A stretch of DNA of 64,000 nt from Molanna angustata (GCA_963576475.1 OY754970.1:30478280-30542279); one strand, 5' to 3'; shown: positions 12,795 through 25,500, counted from the stretch's first letter. Program-made: numbers and translations. Notes: generated from the sequence alone by a model not told the origin.

Positions 12795-13301
12795 CGAGTG
12801 GGTTGTGGCCAACGCTAAAATCCTCACCAACAAGTCATTCTATAAAGTATTCAAATTTTGTATGGAAAATATTCAGCATTTTCATGAAATGAGTTTGTTA
12901 AATTAAATATTTTATTATGAAAACTTGATAGTTCTTCAATGCTATTTTATGAAAGTGACGTGCCATTTTACTAATTTGAAAATAAAAATTTCAAATTTTA
13001 AGTTTCCTGAGCTTGGGGTTACTTTGAAATATTTGATAGTTAAAAAAAATGAAAACACTATTCAGATATCCTTCAAAATCTAATGGGGTCTCAGCAAGTA
13101 TTAGATATACATGTTTGCATAATTTGAAAATAATTGAATGAGTACTTTAGTATGCACATAGCACACACACAGATATATTGTGATGAAACTTTCAGAATAC
13201 AATCTCAGCATGATACTTGTTGATAATCTGCAATAAAAAAATAGCCTTAAAAATTGCGAAATCATTACTATCTACTATAGCTCCTTGGGTTAGTGAGGAG
13301 T
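12795..13301 (-). repeat. ~510-bp non-coding dispersed repeat, copy 2
   Basis: This is the reverse orientation of the repeat at 6654. It begins CGAGTGGGTTGTGGCCAACG and ends GTTAGTGAGGAGT, with CTGAGCTTGGGG and CAAAATCTAATGGGGTC inside. Roughly every landmark is kept in order. Confidence 0.8.
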
Positions 13302-13599
13302 AAAAAAGGAAAATAGTTCATTTCATTTCAATAATACATGAGTTTTATTTATACCCATGAAATTAACTGTTTATTGCAGGAAAGTTTCACTGGTGAAATC
13401 AAAGTCTTTTCGATATTTATTAAACTAAAATGCAGATTTTAATCGTTTTGGGAGTTGGGACATTGATTAGTGGCATTCAATATAAAACTCTGTTTCTTCT
13501 CATGTATGTATAATCAATCATCCCACGATTTGTTTACAATCATTATTTCTACTAATGTACCTATATCTGTTTGATTTCCACACAAAATTGAGATGATTT

Positions 13600-13890
13600 T
13601 TCCTCATTTTATTCTTATGACTAGCCATCACTGCCGCACGTAGATAGACGATCACTCTCGGATCCCAACTCGGCGTGATGATCTAGAGATCAATATCGCG
13701 GTTATGTAACAGACAACATCGGCGACGTCCGTGACTCTTCGGGTGTTTCCGCCGGCAGCGATTTCATTGCCACGAGTTTAACCGAGAGAAGTCAAGGCTA
13801 TATGAATAGTTGGAAAATCTTAGTCGTTTCGCGTCGTTGGTTTCACTCACCCTCCCGCACACACCCCGCCCAACTTCCCGCTTCAACATG
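13600..13890. other. Unexplained GC-rich block
   Basis: About 290 bases are clearly GC- and CpG-richer than the surroundings (GGCGACGTCCG, GTTTCCGCCGGCAGCG, TTTCGCGTCGTTGG, CCTCCCGCACACACC), with no protein frame, no repeat and no tRNA. It may be a conserved regulatory element or an unrecognised non-coding exon. I see no strong initiator. An ACTCACC donor-like word at 13845 would lie on the - strand. Confidence 0.35.
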
Positions 13891-14689
13891 CCATGATTCG
13901 ATTTGCCTTAACAACATTTGTGGATTATTATTGTATATTGAACAGTTCACATTGTAGAGCCTATTTGAAGAATTATTTAAATATGTTCTTTGTCGTGTTA
14001 TTATTTACGTATACGTAAATTACACGTTTATATTTTAAATGTTCGTAATTTCATTTATTTAAAATTAAACCAAGTTATTTGTACGTAAATAAAATAGGTG
14101 TATATGAAGAGCGATTCGTCTACAAAAAAATATGGAATTCAGATCTTTACATGATCCATAGAATAATTGATGGATTAAATAATCAATGGAAAAAAATTAA
14201 TTTAAAAAAAAACTAAATAAATTAATATTTTTTTTGCGATTTTGTGCACCTATAAAGCATTGTTGCTTTATTTAGGAAATGAATGAAGATGTATATTAGG
14301 CTGGGCCGTATAATTTTTTTTCGAATCTACTTATGAAATGTGCCTTAAAAATTGCTCATTTGGACACTGTTATTCTAAAATATAACATTATTAGTTTCGG
14401 CCCTCTACCAGTTTTCAAAATAATCATTTTATTTATTTTTCTGCTTCAAGTTTAATAATATTAAAATGTTTATTTATGGTCGTTGCAAGTAAAATGCAGT
14501 AGTTATAATAAGAGTACGAGTTGTTCTAGTCAATTCTAATGTGTCGCGTGCCATTCGTTGATTTGAATGGGAGTAAATGTTGGCCAATTTAGGGAGACTT
14601 GTCAGCTTCGCCGTAATAATTAATTTGATTGGATGGTTTATTATTTGGTATGGATAATTTAAAATATATCTAAATAGTTAATAGTTGAG
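13891..14689. other. AT-rich non-coding DNA
   Basis: There are simple A/T runs only, with a short GC-richer patch near 14540-14600. No frame or repeat is supported. Confidence 0.45.
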
Positions 14690-15060
14690 ACCTATGTATG
14701 GAGTATCTTGATGTACGGCTGCGAGACATGGTGCATATCCGAACGAGATAAAAGGAGACTGGAGGCTTTTGAGATATGGTCCTGTAGAAGACTACAAGAC
14801 CACATAGCGAATGAGGAGGTTCTCCAAAGAATCGAAGGAGGAAGGCACCTGCTCGAGACATTGTCCGAAAGGCGTGCAAAATGGATCGGCCATGTAATAC
14901 GACAAGAGGGCCTCTTGCTCGCCATAATGGAGGGTATGACCGAGAGGACAAGCTCTAGGGAACGCTCACGCTGAGAGTATCTGGAGGACCTGCTAGATGT
15001 GCAAAAAACATCCAAAATAGTTAATATCTTCCTAAAAACATCATACAAGCCCCTGCTTGT
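14690..15060 (+). pseudogene. RTE-like LINE, C-terminal remnant
   Basis: The + strand frame gives MYGCETWCISERDKRRLEAF, then SCRRLQDHIANEEVL and RAKWIGHVIRQEGLL, ending near SRERSR. This matches the C-terminal segment of RTE-type LINE ORFs (YG.ETW…RR…WIGHV.R). A stop at 14972 ends the frame and the rest is degenerate. Confidence 0.75.
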
Positions 15061-15831
15061 ATCAGTAAAAACTTCCCACTATTGAATTTGTAAATTAAAA
15101 ATGCAAGTTGTAATCTAAATATTTATGCGCAATTATTGAGATAAATTTTGAATTAAATTCTCCGTGCATGAACGACCAAGCATAGTGTATTTGTTTGTTC
15201 CAAGAATACATTCATTTTTCAGAAAGAAATTTTTTTTGATACTTTGTTTTCAAACGCCTGAAATAGGTATCTTATCCATTATTTCCAAGTTTTGCTCTTT
15301 TTTCACTTTTCATTTTTTCGATTTTATTGATGTTGTCAATCTACTAATAAAAACTCCAAGAAAGAAATCAAAATATAATGTGTCATCTATTTGTGAAATT
15401 TGAAATAGTCACTGATGAATAAATTGACACGCTATAATAAATAGCTCTCGTATTTATTTTTCTAAGAAGCGGCCAATTTTTTTTAAGTCCAAAAAAATTA
15501 TAAATAAATTTTGATGAAAATAAACTGGAAGGACATCAAGGTCGCAGTTTCGCAGCCAAGGATCTCATTGTCTTTTATAACTAGAATCGAATTCGTTTTG
15601 AATATTTTTTATTTAAAAAAACTGAGCGTTTGCAATTATATATATTTCAATTCGTCATTCATTAAATTTTTGGTAAATAATATAGTGGAATATATTCTAT
15701 TTTTTTCATAGTTTTTTCTCTACAGATCCGATTTATTACGACCGAAGGTTTTCACCGAGACTTCTCGGCATTCGGTGTCATGATCTGAAAGAAATATTTA
15801 CTTGTTTTTTTTCATTTGATTTGACAATGTA
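15061..15831. other. AT-rich non-coding DNA
   Basis: Frames of 66-79 codons are Phe/Ile/Lys-rich by composition and show no motif. Confidence 0.45.
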
Positions 15832-16160
15832 AGAAATGAGGACATCAAGATAAGATTGGGACGTAGCAGAAACGCTTCTGGAGTGGCCACGTCGAACTCA
15901 TGGACGATGATAAGACGATGTCAACCAACAACAGAAGACTACCCGGAAGACCTGCGAAGAAATGGAAAGACAGTTGGACCTCGTCCTCCTAGGATAGTCA
16001 ACACGATGAAGAAGAAGAAAATAATGTGAGATAAAGAAAGATTCTGCAATTGGGATGTGTGAATCTTGAACAACAGACGAGCATGTATCGACGATGTATA
16101 AATGTTGATAAGGCGATACATGCGTACCAAGATAGTAAAATATTACTTGCTCTCTGCTTA
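15832..16160 (+). pseudogene. Decayed LINE C-terminal fragment
   Basis: Broken frames encode KDQDKIGT-like, then TTRRLPGRPAKKWKDSWTSS and, after a GAAGAAGAAG run, NNRRACIDDV. These parallel the GRPRKGW and NRRACMRRC parts of the LINE at 10143-11127. The GAAGAAGAAG tract in the middle suggests two different LINE pieces joined. The last 20 bases repeat the LINE 3' TCTCTGCTTACCCC. Confidence 0.6.
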
Positions 16161-16260
16161 CCCCATTATTTATTTATTTACTTTTTATCACACCATATTT
16201 ATAATGACAACAATAAGTAGATTACTGCTGCCAAACTAGGAAATCCTGTTCTAAGGCTAG
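16157..16260 (-). mobile_element. LINE 3'-end fragment (TAAA-tailed)
   Basis: On the - strand, CTTAGAACAGGATTTCCTAG, GGCAGCAGTAATCTACTTA and ATATGGTGTGATAAAAAGTA are followed by AAATAAATAAATAAT. The same block occurs on the + strand at 60985-61090, so it is a shared 3' end of one LINE family. Confidence 0.6.
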
Positions 16261-16969
16261 CAGTTTATAATTTTAGTGACAATCATGTGCAATTATGAAC
16301 CAGGTGATTGTTCCCGTTCCACACTAAATAGATAGGTACGCAATCTCAACATTCTGCACTCACAATTATTACCTCGACAAACATATGGGCTCACACAAAA
16401 TATATTAACCAGGTCATAGTGTCTGCTATAGTACCTGTCATAAATCCAATCTCTGACGCGATTTTTATTTCAGAACCGTAAATAGAGACTAGTTAACCAC
16501 TCATTGCATGTTGGTTTGTATGTATTTTTCATTTCAATATCCATCCTGTGTACATTTTTTATTTTCCTACTCTTTTAATTTCTCCTTTGTTCAATCGTAA
16601 TCTGAATCACTGACTAATTCACTTTTTTATTACTGAATATTTTTAAAAGCGTTGTTTAGTAATTTCGTCACAAGACTGTCAATTAAGCCATTAAAACTAT
16701 GACCATTAGTTTAATGGCCTGATATGATATTTCTACTTTGGCCATTTGAACGCATTAGTCTTTTTTATGTTTATGGTTTAGACATTTTATGTTTCGAACA
16801 TTTTTCAACATGATTACAAAATATCTCTCTCGCCTAATTTCGTGCGTTCCGCTCCATCCAAATTCTTGATATTATAATGTTTCGTTTTTTCTTGGTTTTT
16901 GTATTTAAAATATCTAGCTTATATAAAAGAACATTAAAGAACCTTGGCAATATGTGTATTATAATAATA
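16261..16969. other. AT-rich non-coding DNA
   Basis: 16261-16450 may continue the - strand LINE 3' region, since its composition is similar. No further match was found. Confidence 0.4.
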
Positions 16970-17113
16970 ATAAACTCTTCCTTGCAAGTGGTCAGTGTTT
17001 CCAGCCCAGACAAGCAATATTAGCGTGAGAAATAAATTTTAATAAATTTCTCCTCAGCTGGGAATCGAGCCCAGGATGCCCGCACAGAAACCGAAAGGCT
17101 TACCAACTGTGGT
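16970..17113 (-). mobile_element. tRNA-derived SINE (family C)
   Basis: On the - strand it reads CCACAGTTGGTAAGCC…GGGCTCGATTCCCAGCTGAG, with a recognisable B box. A body follows with AGAAATTTATTAAAATTTAT, TTGCTTGTCTGGGCTGGAAAC and a (TTA)n tail. Fragments of the same family appear near 3793 and, more diverged, near 53945. Confidence 0.7.
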
Positions 17114-19035
17114 ATTATTATATAGTTATGTATCGACAAATGAGTTTCCTTCAATTAAATAATTTATAAATTTTCGGTCGAAAGTTCATACTTGATGAAG
17201 TTATCGTTAAAAAAAAAAAGGTACGCTGCATGCAAAATATCTTGCATGATACAAATTAAGAAATAATTTGTAAAAGAACTTCAATTTTTTTTATTAGTTA
17301 TACATAATATAAACATAGATAAATTATACAAAAATCAAAATTATTACAGTATTTCTCAAATAAGTACTGTCCCAATAAAGTTTAAGACACCTAATGCCCT
17401 AAGTTGTTAACCAAAAGACATATTTTACTCATATTCACTTTGGTAGTTCTGCTTTGAATGTAGGTTATATTAATAAATAATTATTAAGTAGGTTATTTAT
17501 CTATTAATAAATGTTTATTTTGCACCTGGTATACAGCAGGAAATTCACGTCAGTTTCAGCTGTAAATCTATCGATAAAACCCCTTTTTATCGCATCCAAA
17601 ATGGGATGTTTTTCAGTTTTATCTGGCGCAACAAAGAATCGTTGTCCATATCTGTCCTTTAGGTGATTTGAACTCGAACCCCCTAATCAAATTCATAGAT
17701 TTAAAGTACATTACTATTAATACATGTAGAACAAATTGATTTTTGAATTATTTCACCATTTTATAGCAAATATTTTTGTCAGTCTTATACGAGCTTAATC
17801 TATAAATTCAATATTTTTAAAATATGTTTACTAAATGTATTAAAATATGTCTTCTTCTTCTTCTTTGGCTGGTCCTCTTCCCAGTTCATCTTGGGTCGGG
17901 CCTCCTGGTACCCAGTCTCCACGTCTTTCTGTCTTGCGTCATTTCACTGGTCAGCTGGTCCTTCCTCAGCTCTCTCTCTCTCCCAATACTCGTCCACCAG
18001 GTGGCCTGTGGATGGCCTCTAGCTCTGGGTGGTGTGGGAATAGGTACCTACCTACAATTAATTAAATTTATTTTTTGCAAAAAACGACGCTATACCTATC
18101 TCCCATTATTGCCTTACCCTGTATATTTATTAGTGTAGGCAGAGATTATTTCATTATTCATCAATTTTGTTTTCTAAATTCTTGTGACCGGCCCTACACC
18201 GTAACTCACGTTTTCGACGGTTTGTTCATCAATACATCTCTCACTTCTGGGTCACAATCCTAGGATTGATCTGCGCCAAACACTCGATCTTTCCACTTAT
18301 CCTCTATCGTTCGCTAGTCTCTTCATCTCTTTGTTACTGCTACAGCGCACGTCACCGATTATCAATACATCAGTTGGTCATTAATTCAATCAATCAACAA
18401 TGGCTCTTCAACGCGTTGTGGTCCTTGGCATTCGTCGCTATCTCCCTCTATCCTGGAATGCAAGATTTTTCAATAATAATTACTGATTCCCTGATTTGTT
18501 ATTCCCAGTCAAAAGTTTTTCTTTAATATCTTATATTATATGGGCTCGAATAATTAATTTAGTTGGGAATATATTCGTATGTTGCTATCATAGTATTGGT
18601 AAACTTGATTAAGTTTAATATACAATCTGTCGTTAAATTAATTGTAAATTATCACTAGATAAGCACTCGAGTAAGTATATCCACAGCTACTTATTTTTTG
18701 TTCTGATGCTCAAGGCCAATCTTGAGTTGGTAACTATTGCATATCTCAGTGCACGCTAGGTTACCCTTGCAGTATTTAATTTAATGATATCTTGTTTGTG
18801 TTTATAAATCTTTATAGCAAAACTTAACTAGCCTATTGTGGATGGACAGAATTGCAGACGACGAGACAATCAGGTAAATTGCAATAGTTTTATCATAAAC
18901 ATTTTTCTCAAGATCACGGATAAACACTAGATCGGGAGGACCTTGAGTTAAAAGCAAAAGAAAATTTCTTGATCGATCAAACGATTTGGTTTTTTCCTTA
19001 TTCTAGAATTTACTTACTTATTTATTTACTTAATA
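17114..19035. other. Non-coding DNA around the LINE fragment at 17.85 kb
   Basis: Outside 17846-18045 there is no recognised feature. 18180-18480 has mixed composition and frames of 62-86 codons without known motifs. Confidence 0.45.
17846..18045 (-). pseudogene. RTE-like LINE C-terminus with GAA tail
   Basis: On the - strand, EMTQDRKTWRLGTRRPDPR and a stop are followed by (GAA)n. The D R..WR…R..DP pattern just before a GAA microsatellite tail is typical of RTE-type ends. The + strand frames of 72 and 104 codons are shadows of it. Confidence 0.6.
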
Positions 19036-19245
19036 CAGCACCCCGACTGTGGAACGATCTTCCAAATTCTGTGTTTCCACCTTCGTACAACCCGGGTCTT
19101 TTTAAAATCCGATTCAATAAACTTTTTTCTAGACTGTAAACCCCTCCCAACGCTACGTAGTGCGCTTCTTCGGAAGAGCAAAATGGACCCAAATCCTAAT
19201 AGCTGGTGTCCCCTACGTAGACATGTTAATAATAAAAAAAAACTT
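19036..19245 (+). pseudogene. CR1/L2-like LINE C-terminal fragment, copy 1
   Basis: The + frame reads APRLWNDLPNSVFPPSYNPG, then LFKIRFNKLF and a stop, the RLWN.LP…FK…L signature at the C-terminus of CR1/L2/Jockey-type LINE ORFs. A short 3' UTR with CTACGTAGTGCGCTTCTTCG follows and ends in poly(A). Two more copies lie on the - strand at 36277 and 41992. Confidence 0.75.
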
Positions 19246-19384
19246 ATTCTTAGCTGCATTCGTTCCCCTACGGAAAATGGGTCTCTTCTAAACATCTATA
19301 TCATCACTTTTGGGCTATCTGCTGTCATCTACGACCAATGGTCCCAGTATGCGGAGGTGTGCGCGCACAGGGGAGGCAGTTCAG

Positions 19385-19566
19385 GGGGGCAAGTCTGGTT
19401 CAATCGGCGAAATCAAAACCCTCGAGATTACCCATATCATGGATATAATAATTATATGGAGTTCTACAATACCTTTAGATGTCATAGAACTCCATACGAT
19501 AATTATATCCATGACATGGGTAATCACTAGGGTTTTGATTTCGCCGGTCGAACAAGACTTGCCCCC
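19385..19566. mobile_element. Foldback MITE (~182 bp)
   Basis: The arms, running from GGGGGCAAGTCTGG and from the inverse AAGACTTGCCCCC, are reverse complements for ~85 bases with few mismatches, including GGCGAAATCAAAACC, ATTACCCAT and TATGGAGTTCTA. It is non-coding. Frames of 66-115 codons across it read the palindrome on both strands. It is the same family as 40493-40801. Confidence 0.85.
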
Positions 19567-20482
19567 TAGATGGAGAAACATGTAGGAGAAATATGTCTTC
19601 GACCCGCTGCACCTTTTTTGTGCTCCAGGACTAGGATTTATTTGAAAATATTTACGGATTTATTAACAATTGCATATTTGACAGCTACACTATGAAGATT
19701 GACTAACCTGGAAAAGTAAATGAAGACGAAATACGATAAGGGCAGATCTTTTGCTCTGTTTGTTTTTAAACGAATAATTTTATTGAAGTATAATTTAGTA
19801 TACTTTATTGTTTTCTTGGACAAAAAATATTGTAGCATATAAAAATATTATTAAATAAAACATCATGTACATCCATAATAATATAGATTCAAAAGGGGCA
19901 ATGAGTGCCATAAAAATATAAGTTATGCGTTTCGTATTTAATGTGAGACATCAGATAAATCACACTCCTCAGTATCGATGAGTTGAATTAATTTTATTTT
20001 AATTTGATGCCATATCGGAAATTTGCCATTACTTATACGACAACGCCAAATGCAATTAAGTCAATATTTTCTATGTTGCTTTATTTCCAGTCGTTATCGC
20101 ACTGTTAATGAGCATTTTTATTGGTCATTAAACTCCAATCTGGAATAATTCTTGGTGCGGTTTTTTCAAGGTAATCGACCGTATTTTGCTTCACAACCAA
20201 TCTTTGCATAGGTATCTATATGTCTACTTACACAAGATAAATAATAATAATTGTATCATATACCTACATACATAGCTACCTATGTATCTGATAAATGTAG
20301 GTACACGATATATCTTTTTGCTTACGCAGCATTAATGCAAGATTTGTTTTTATATATCAAGCATTCTAAGGATTTGAGGCACATCCAAGGTTTACGAACA
20401 ATCTCGACCGCAGAATTCCATATGCCTGTGAAAATATGTATCATAAATTTTATATGCTTTAATTTATGTAAAAAATATGCAT
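19567..20482. other. AT-rich non-coding DNA before the satellite
   Basis: No gene is recognised. Repeated TACCTACATACATAG-type words near 20260 are simple-sequence. The satellite begins at 20483 without a target-site sign. Confidence 0.5.
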
Positions 20483-23400
20483 CATAAATATAATACGTAA
20501 AATATTTCCAATAGCAAGATAAAGTTAGGGACTAGCGTGCTGGAATAACAATCCATAAATATAATACGTAAAATATTTCCAATAGCAAGATAAAGTTAGG
20601 GACTAGCGTGCTGGAATAACAATCCATAAATATAATACGTAAAATATTTCCAATAGCAAGATAAAGTTAGGGACTAGCGTGCTGGAATAACAAGCCATAA
20701 ATAAAATACGTAAAATATTTCCAATAGCAAGATAAAGTTAGGGACTAGCGTGCTGGAATAACAATCCATAAATATAATACGTAAAATATTTCCAATAGCA
20801 AGATAAAGTTAGGGACTAGCGTGCTGGAATAACAAGCTATAAATAAAATACGTAAAATATTTCCAATAGCAAGATAAAGTTAGGGACTAGCGTGCTGGAA
20901 TAACAATCCATAAATATAATACGTAAAATATTTCCAATAGCAAGATAAAGTTAGCGACTAGCGTGCTGGAATAACAATCTATAAATATAATACGTAAAAT
21001 ATTTCCAATAGCAAGATAAAGTTAGGGACTAGCGTGCTGGAATAACAATCCATAAATATAATACGTAAAATATTTCCAATAGCAAGATAAAGTTAGGGAC
21101 TAGCGTGCTGGAATAACAAGCCATAAATATAATACGTAAAATATTTCCAATAGCAAGATAAAGTTAGGGACTAGCGTGCTGGAATAACAATCCATAAATA
21201 TAATACGTAAAATATTTCCAATAGCAAGATAAAGTTAGGGACTAGCGTGCTGGAATAACAAGCCATAAATAAAATACGTAAAATATTTCCAATAGCAAGA
21301 TAAAGTTAGGGACTAGCGTGCTGGAATAACAATCCATAAATATAATACGTAAAATATTTCCAATAGCAAGATAAAGTTAGCGACTAGCGTGCTGGAATAA
21401 CAATCTATAAATATAATACGTAAAATATTTCCAATAGCAAGATAAAGTTAGGGACTAGCGTGCTGGAATAACAATCCATAAATATAATACGTAAAATATT
21501 TCCAATAGCAAGATAAAGTTAGGGACTAGCGTGCTGGAATAACAATCCATAAATATAATACGTAAAATATTTCCAATAGCAACATAAAGTTAGGGACTAG
21601 CGTGCTGGAATAACAATCCATAAATATAATACGTAAAATATTTCCAATAGCAAGATAAAGTTAGGGACTAGCGTGCTGGAATAACAATCCATAAATATAA
21701 TACGTAAAATATTTCCAATAACAAGATAAAGTTAGGGACTAGCGTGCTGGAATAACAATCCATAAATATAATACGTAAAATATTTCCAATAGCAAGATAA
21801 AGTTAGGGACTAGCGTGCTGGAATAACAATCCATAAATATAATACGTAAAATATTTCCAATAGCAAGATAAAGTTAGGGACTAGCGTGCTGGAATAACAA
21901 TCCATAAATATAATACGTAAAATATTTCCAATAGCAAGATAAAGTTAGGGACTAGCGTGTTGGAATAACAATCCATAAATATAATACGTAAAATATTTCC
22001 AATAGCAAGATAAAGTTAGGGACTAGCGTGCTGGAATAACAATCCATAAATATAATACGTAAAATATTTCCAATAGCAAGATAAAGTTAGGGACTAGCGT
22101 GCTGGAATAACAATCCATAAATATAATACGTAAAATATTTCCAATAGCAAGATAAAGTTAGGGACTAGCGTGCTGGAATAACAAGCCATAAATATAATAC
22201 GTAAAATATTTCCAATAGCAAGATAAAGTTAGGGACTAGCGTGCTGGAATAACAATCCATAAATATAATACGTAAAATATTTCCAATAGCAAGATAAAGT
22301 TAGGGACTAGCGTGCTGGAATAACAATCCATAAATATAATACGTAAAATATTTCCAATAGCAAGATAAAGTTAGGGACTAGCGTGCTGGAATAACAAGCC
22401 ATAAATATAATACGTAAAATATTTCCAATAGCAAGATAAAGTTAGGGACTAGCGTGCTGGAATAACAATCCATAAATATAATACGTAAAATATTTCCAAT
22501 AGCAAGATAAAGTTAGGGACTAGCGTGCTGGAATAACAATCCATAAATATAATACGTAAAATATTTCCAATAGCAACATAAAGTTAGGGACTAGCGTGCT
22601 GGAATAACAATCCATAAATATAATACGTAAAATATTTCCAATAGCAAGATAAAGTTAGGGACTAGCGTGCTGGAATAACAATCCATAAATATAATACGTA
22701 AAATATTTCCAATAACAAGATAAAGTTAGGGACTAGCGTGCTGGAATAACAATCCATAAATATAATACGTAAAATATTTCCAATAGCAAGATAAAGTTAG
22801 GGACTAGCGTGCTGGAATAACAATCCATAAATATAATACGTAAAATATTTCCAATAGCAAGATAAAGTTAGGGACTAGCGTGCTGGAATAACAATCCATA
22901 AATATAATACGTAAAATATTTCCAATAGCAAGATAAAGTTAGGGACTAGCGTGCTGGAATAACAAGCCATAAATATAATACGTAAAATATTTCCAATAGC
23001 AAGATAAAGTTAGGGACTAGCGTGCTGGAATAACAATCCATAAATATAATACGTAAAATATTTCCAATAGCAACATAAAGTTAGGGACTAGCGTGCTGGA
23101 ATAACAATCCATAAATATAATACGTAAAATATTTCCAATAGCAAGATAAAGTTAGGGACTAGCGTGCTGGAATAACAATCCATAAATATAATACGTAAAA
23201 TATTTCCAATAACAAGATAAAGTTAGGGACTAGCGTGCTGGAATAACAATCCATAAATATAATACGTAAAATATTTCCAATAGCAAGATAAAGTTAGGGA
23301 CTAGCGTGCTGGAATAACAATCCATAAATATAATACGTAAAATATTTCCAATAGCAAGATAAAGTTAGGGACTAGCGTGCTGGAATAACAATCCATAAAT

Positions 23401-24886
23401 ATAATACGTAAAATATTTCCAATAGCAAGATAAAGTTAGGGACTAGCGTGTTGGAATAACAATCCATAAATATAATACGTAAAATATTTCCAATAGCAAG
23501 ATAAAGTTAGGGACTAGCGTGCTGGAATAACAATCCATAAATATAATACGTAAAATATTTCCAATAGCAAGATAAAGTTAGGGACTAGCGTGCTGGAATA
23601 ACAATCCATAAATATAATACGTAAAATATTTCCAATAGCAAGATAAAGTTAGGGACTAGCGTGCTGGAATAACAAGCCATAAATATAATACGTAAAATAT
23701 TTCCAATAGCAAGATAAAGTTAGGGACTAGCGTGCTGGAATAACAATCCATAAATATAATACGTAAAATATTTCCAATAGCAAGATAAAGTTAGGGACTA
23801 GCGTGCTGGAATAACAATCCATAAATATAATACGTAAAATATTTCCAATAGCAAGATAAAGTTAGGGACTAGCGTGCTGGAATAACAAGCCATAAATATA
23901 ATACGTAAAATATTTCCAATAGCAAGATAAAGTTAGGGACTAGCGTGCTGGAATAACAATCCATAAATATAATACGTAAAATATTTCCAATAGCAAGATA
24001 AAGTTAGGGACTAGCGTGCTGGAATAACAATCCATAAATATAATACGTAAAATATTTCCAATAGCAACATAAAGTTAGGGACTAGCGTGCTGGAATAACA
24101 ATCCATAAATATAATACGTAAAATATTTCCAATAGCAAGATAAAGTTAGGGACTAGCGTGCTGGAATAACAATCCATAAATATAATACGTAAAATATTTC
24201 CAATAACAAGATAAAGTTAGGGACTAGCGTGCTGGAATAACAATCCATAAATATAATACGTAAAATATTTCCAATAGCAAGATAAAGTTAGGGACTAGCG
24301 TGCTGGAATAACAATCCATAAATATAATACGTAAAATATTTCCAATAGCAAGATAAAGTTAGGGACTAGCGTGCTGGAATAACAATCCATAAATATAATA
24401 CGTAAAATATTTCCAATAGCAAGATAAAGTTAGGGACTAGCGTGCTGGAATAACAAGCCATAAATATAATACGTAAAATATTTCCAATAGCAAGATAAAG
24501 TTAGGGACTAGCGTGCTGGAATAACAATCCATAAATATAATACGTAAAATATTTCCAATAACAAGATAAAGTTAGGGACTAGCGTGCTGGAATAACAATC
24601 CATAAATATAATACGTAAAATATTTCCAATAGCAAGATAAAGTTAGGGACTAGCGTGCTGGAATAACAATCCATAAATATAATACGTAAAATATTTCCAA
24701 TAGCAAGATAAAGTTAGGGACTAGCGTGCTGGAATAACAATCCATAAATATAATACGTAAAATATTTCCAATAGCAAGATAAAGTTAGGGACTAGCGTGC
24801 TGGAATAACAATCCATAAATATAATACGTAAAATATTTCCAATAACAAGATAACGCTAGGGACTAGCGTGCTGGAATAACAATCCA
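20483..24886. repeat. 71-bp satellite array, about 62 copies, with higher-order structure
   Basis: The 71-bp unit (…TAATACGTAAAATATTTCC… through …GGGACTAGCGTGCTGG…) is repeated head-to-tail for 4,404 bases, which is 62.0 units, with very few differences. Variants recur at exact multiples of 71. A CAACAT variant is at 21581, 22575, 23072 and 24066. An AATAACAAG variant is at 21721, 22715, 23212 and 24206. A GTGTTGG variant is at 21960 and 23451. These spacings (994, 497 and 1,491) define a 21-unit (1,491-bp) higher-order repeat on the right. On the left a TAGCGAC variant at 20955 and 21381 gives a 6-unit (426-bp) period. No frame is maintained. The array starts in AT-rich DNA and stops abruptly at 24886. 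Confidence 0.97.
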
Positions 24887-25299
24887 GAACATTGTCGATA
24901 CTCTATCCTAGCTTCAATAATGCGGGTCCCCACGTTTGAGGTTGGCCTCTTAGCGGAAGTGATATGAAATATGCTTGAAAGTAATTCCTTGTGTCATCTG
25001 ACGAGCAATCGCTCCGGGGATGCTCAAAGCTACAAACGCTATAACGTTCTCAATGGTGTGAGGTAGGTGACTGCGAAATTCCTCACAATCCGGAGGACGC
25101 GGATTCAAATTCTGCCTCCAAAAGAACTAGCATAGTTGAATTTAGAGGACGTATTAATATACATATTCGACGATATTAAACATTAATATATTCGACAATT
25201 CAATTATTTAAAGGTGTTTCAATTTTCAAACTACCACAATTATATATAAAAATTAATTCTATACATTTTCATAAAGACAAAATAAACCATATTACACCG
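24887..25299. other. Right flank of the satellite
   Basis: It is GC-richer at 24930-25120 (GCGGGTCCCCACGTTTGAGG) and includes the tRNA-like piece at 25045. It may be the unexpanded part of an element that carries the 71-bp unit. Confidence 0.35.
25045..25130 (+). mobile_element. tRNA-like SINE head fragment
   Basis: GGACGCGGATTCAAATTCTGC looks like a mutated T-arm/B box, preceded by GTAGGTGACTGCGAAATTCC, with CTCC pairing potential at the ends. It lies 160 bases beyond the 71-bp satellite. It cannot fold as a complete tRNA. I cannot tie it to the other SINE families here. Confidence 0.35.
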
Positions 25300-25500
25300 C
25301 AACACAATTATGAAACGACACACAGTCTATTACTGCTATATAGCTTCAGATTTTTATAATACTTTATAAAAAGAAATAAAGGATATCTGATTGTTCTGAT
25401 TTTTTTTTTCAACAAGTCTGGAGTATCTACAAAATTATTTACCAACTTGAATAAATATATTATATCAAGTAGGGTTCTGCGGTTCGCCACAGTTACTAAA
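25300..25500 (-). pseudogene. Jockey-like LINE, C-terminal remnant
   Basis: The - strand frame has ANRRTLLDIIYLFKLVNN followed by VDTPDLL, the same C-terminal pattern as the LINE remnant at 8125-8771 (RR..L..I..L.KL.NN..D.P.LL). It is about 60 codons long, heavily truncated, and lies just before a family B SINE. Confidence 0.6.

Noticed and set aside
20483..24886. CRISPR-like regular array
   Set aside because: The whole 71-bp unit is conserved, with no variable spacers. It is a satellite in an insect genome.
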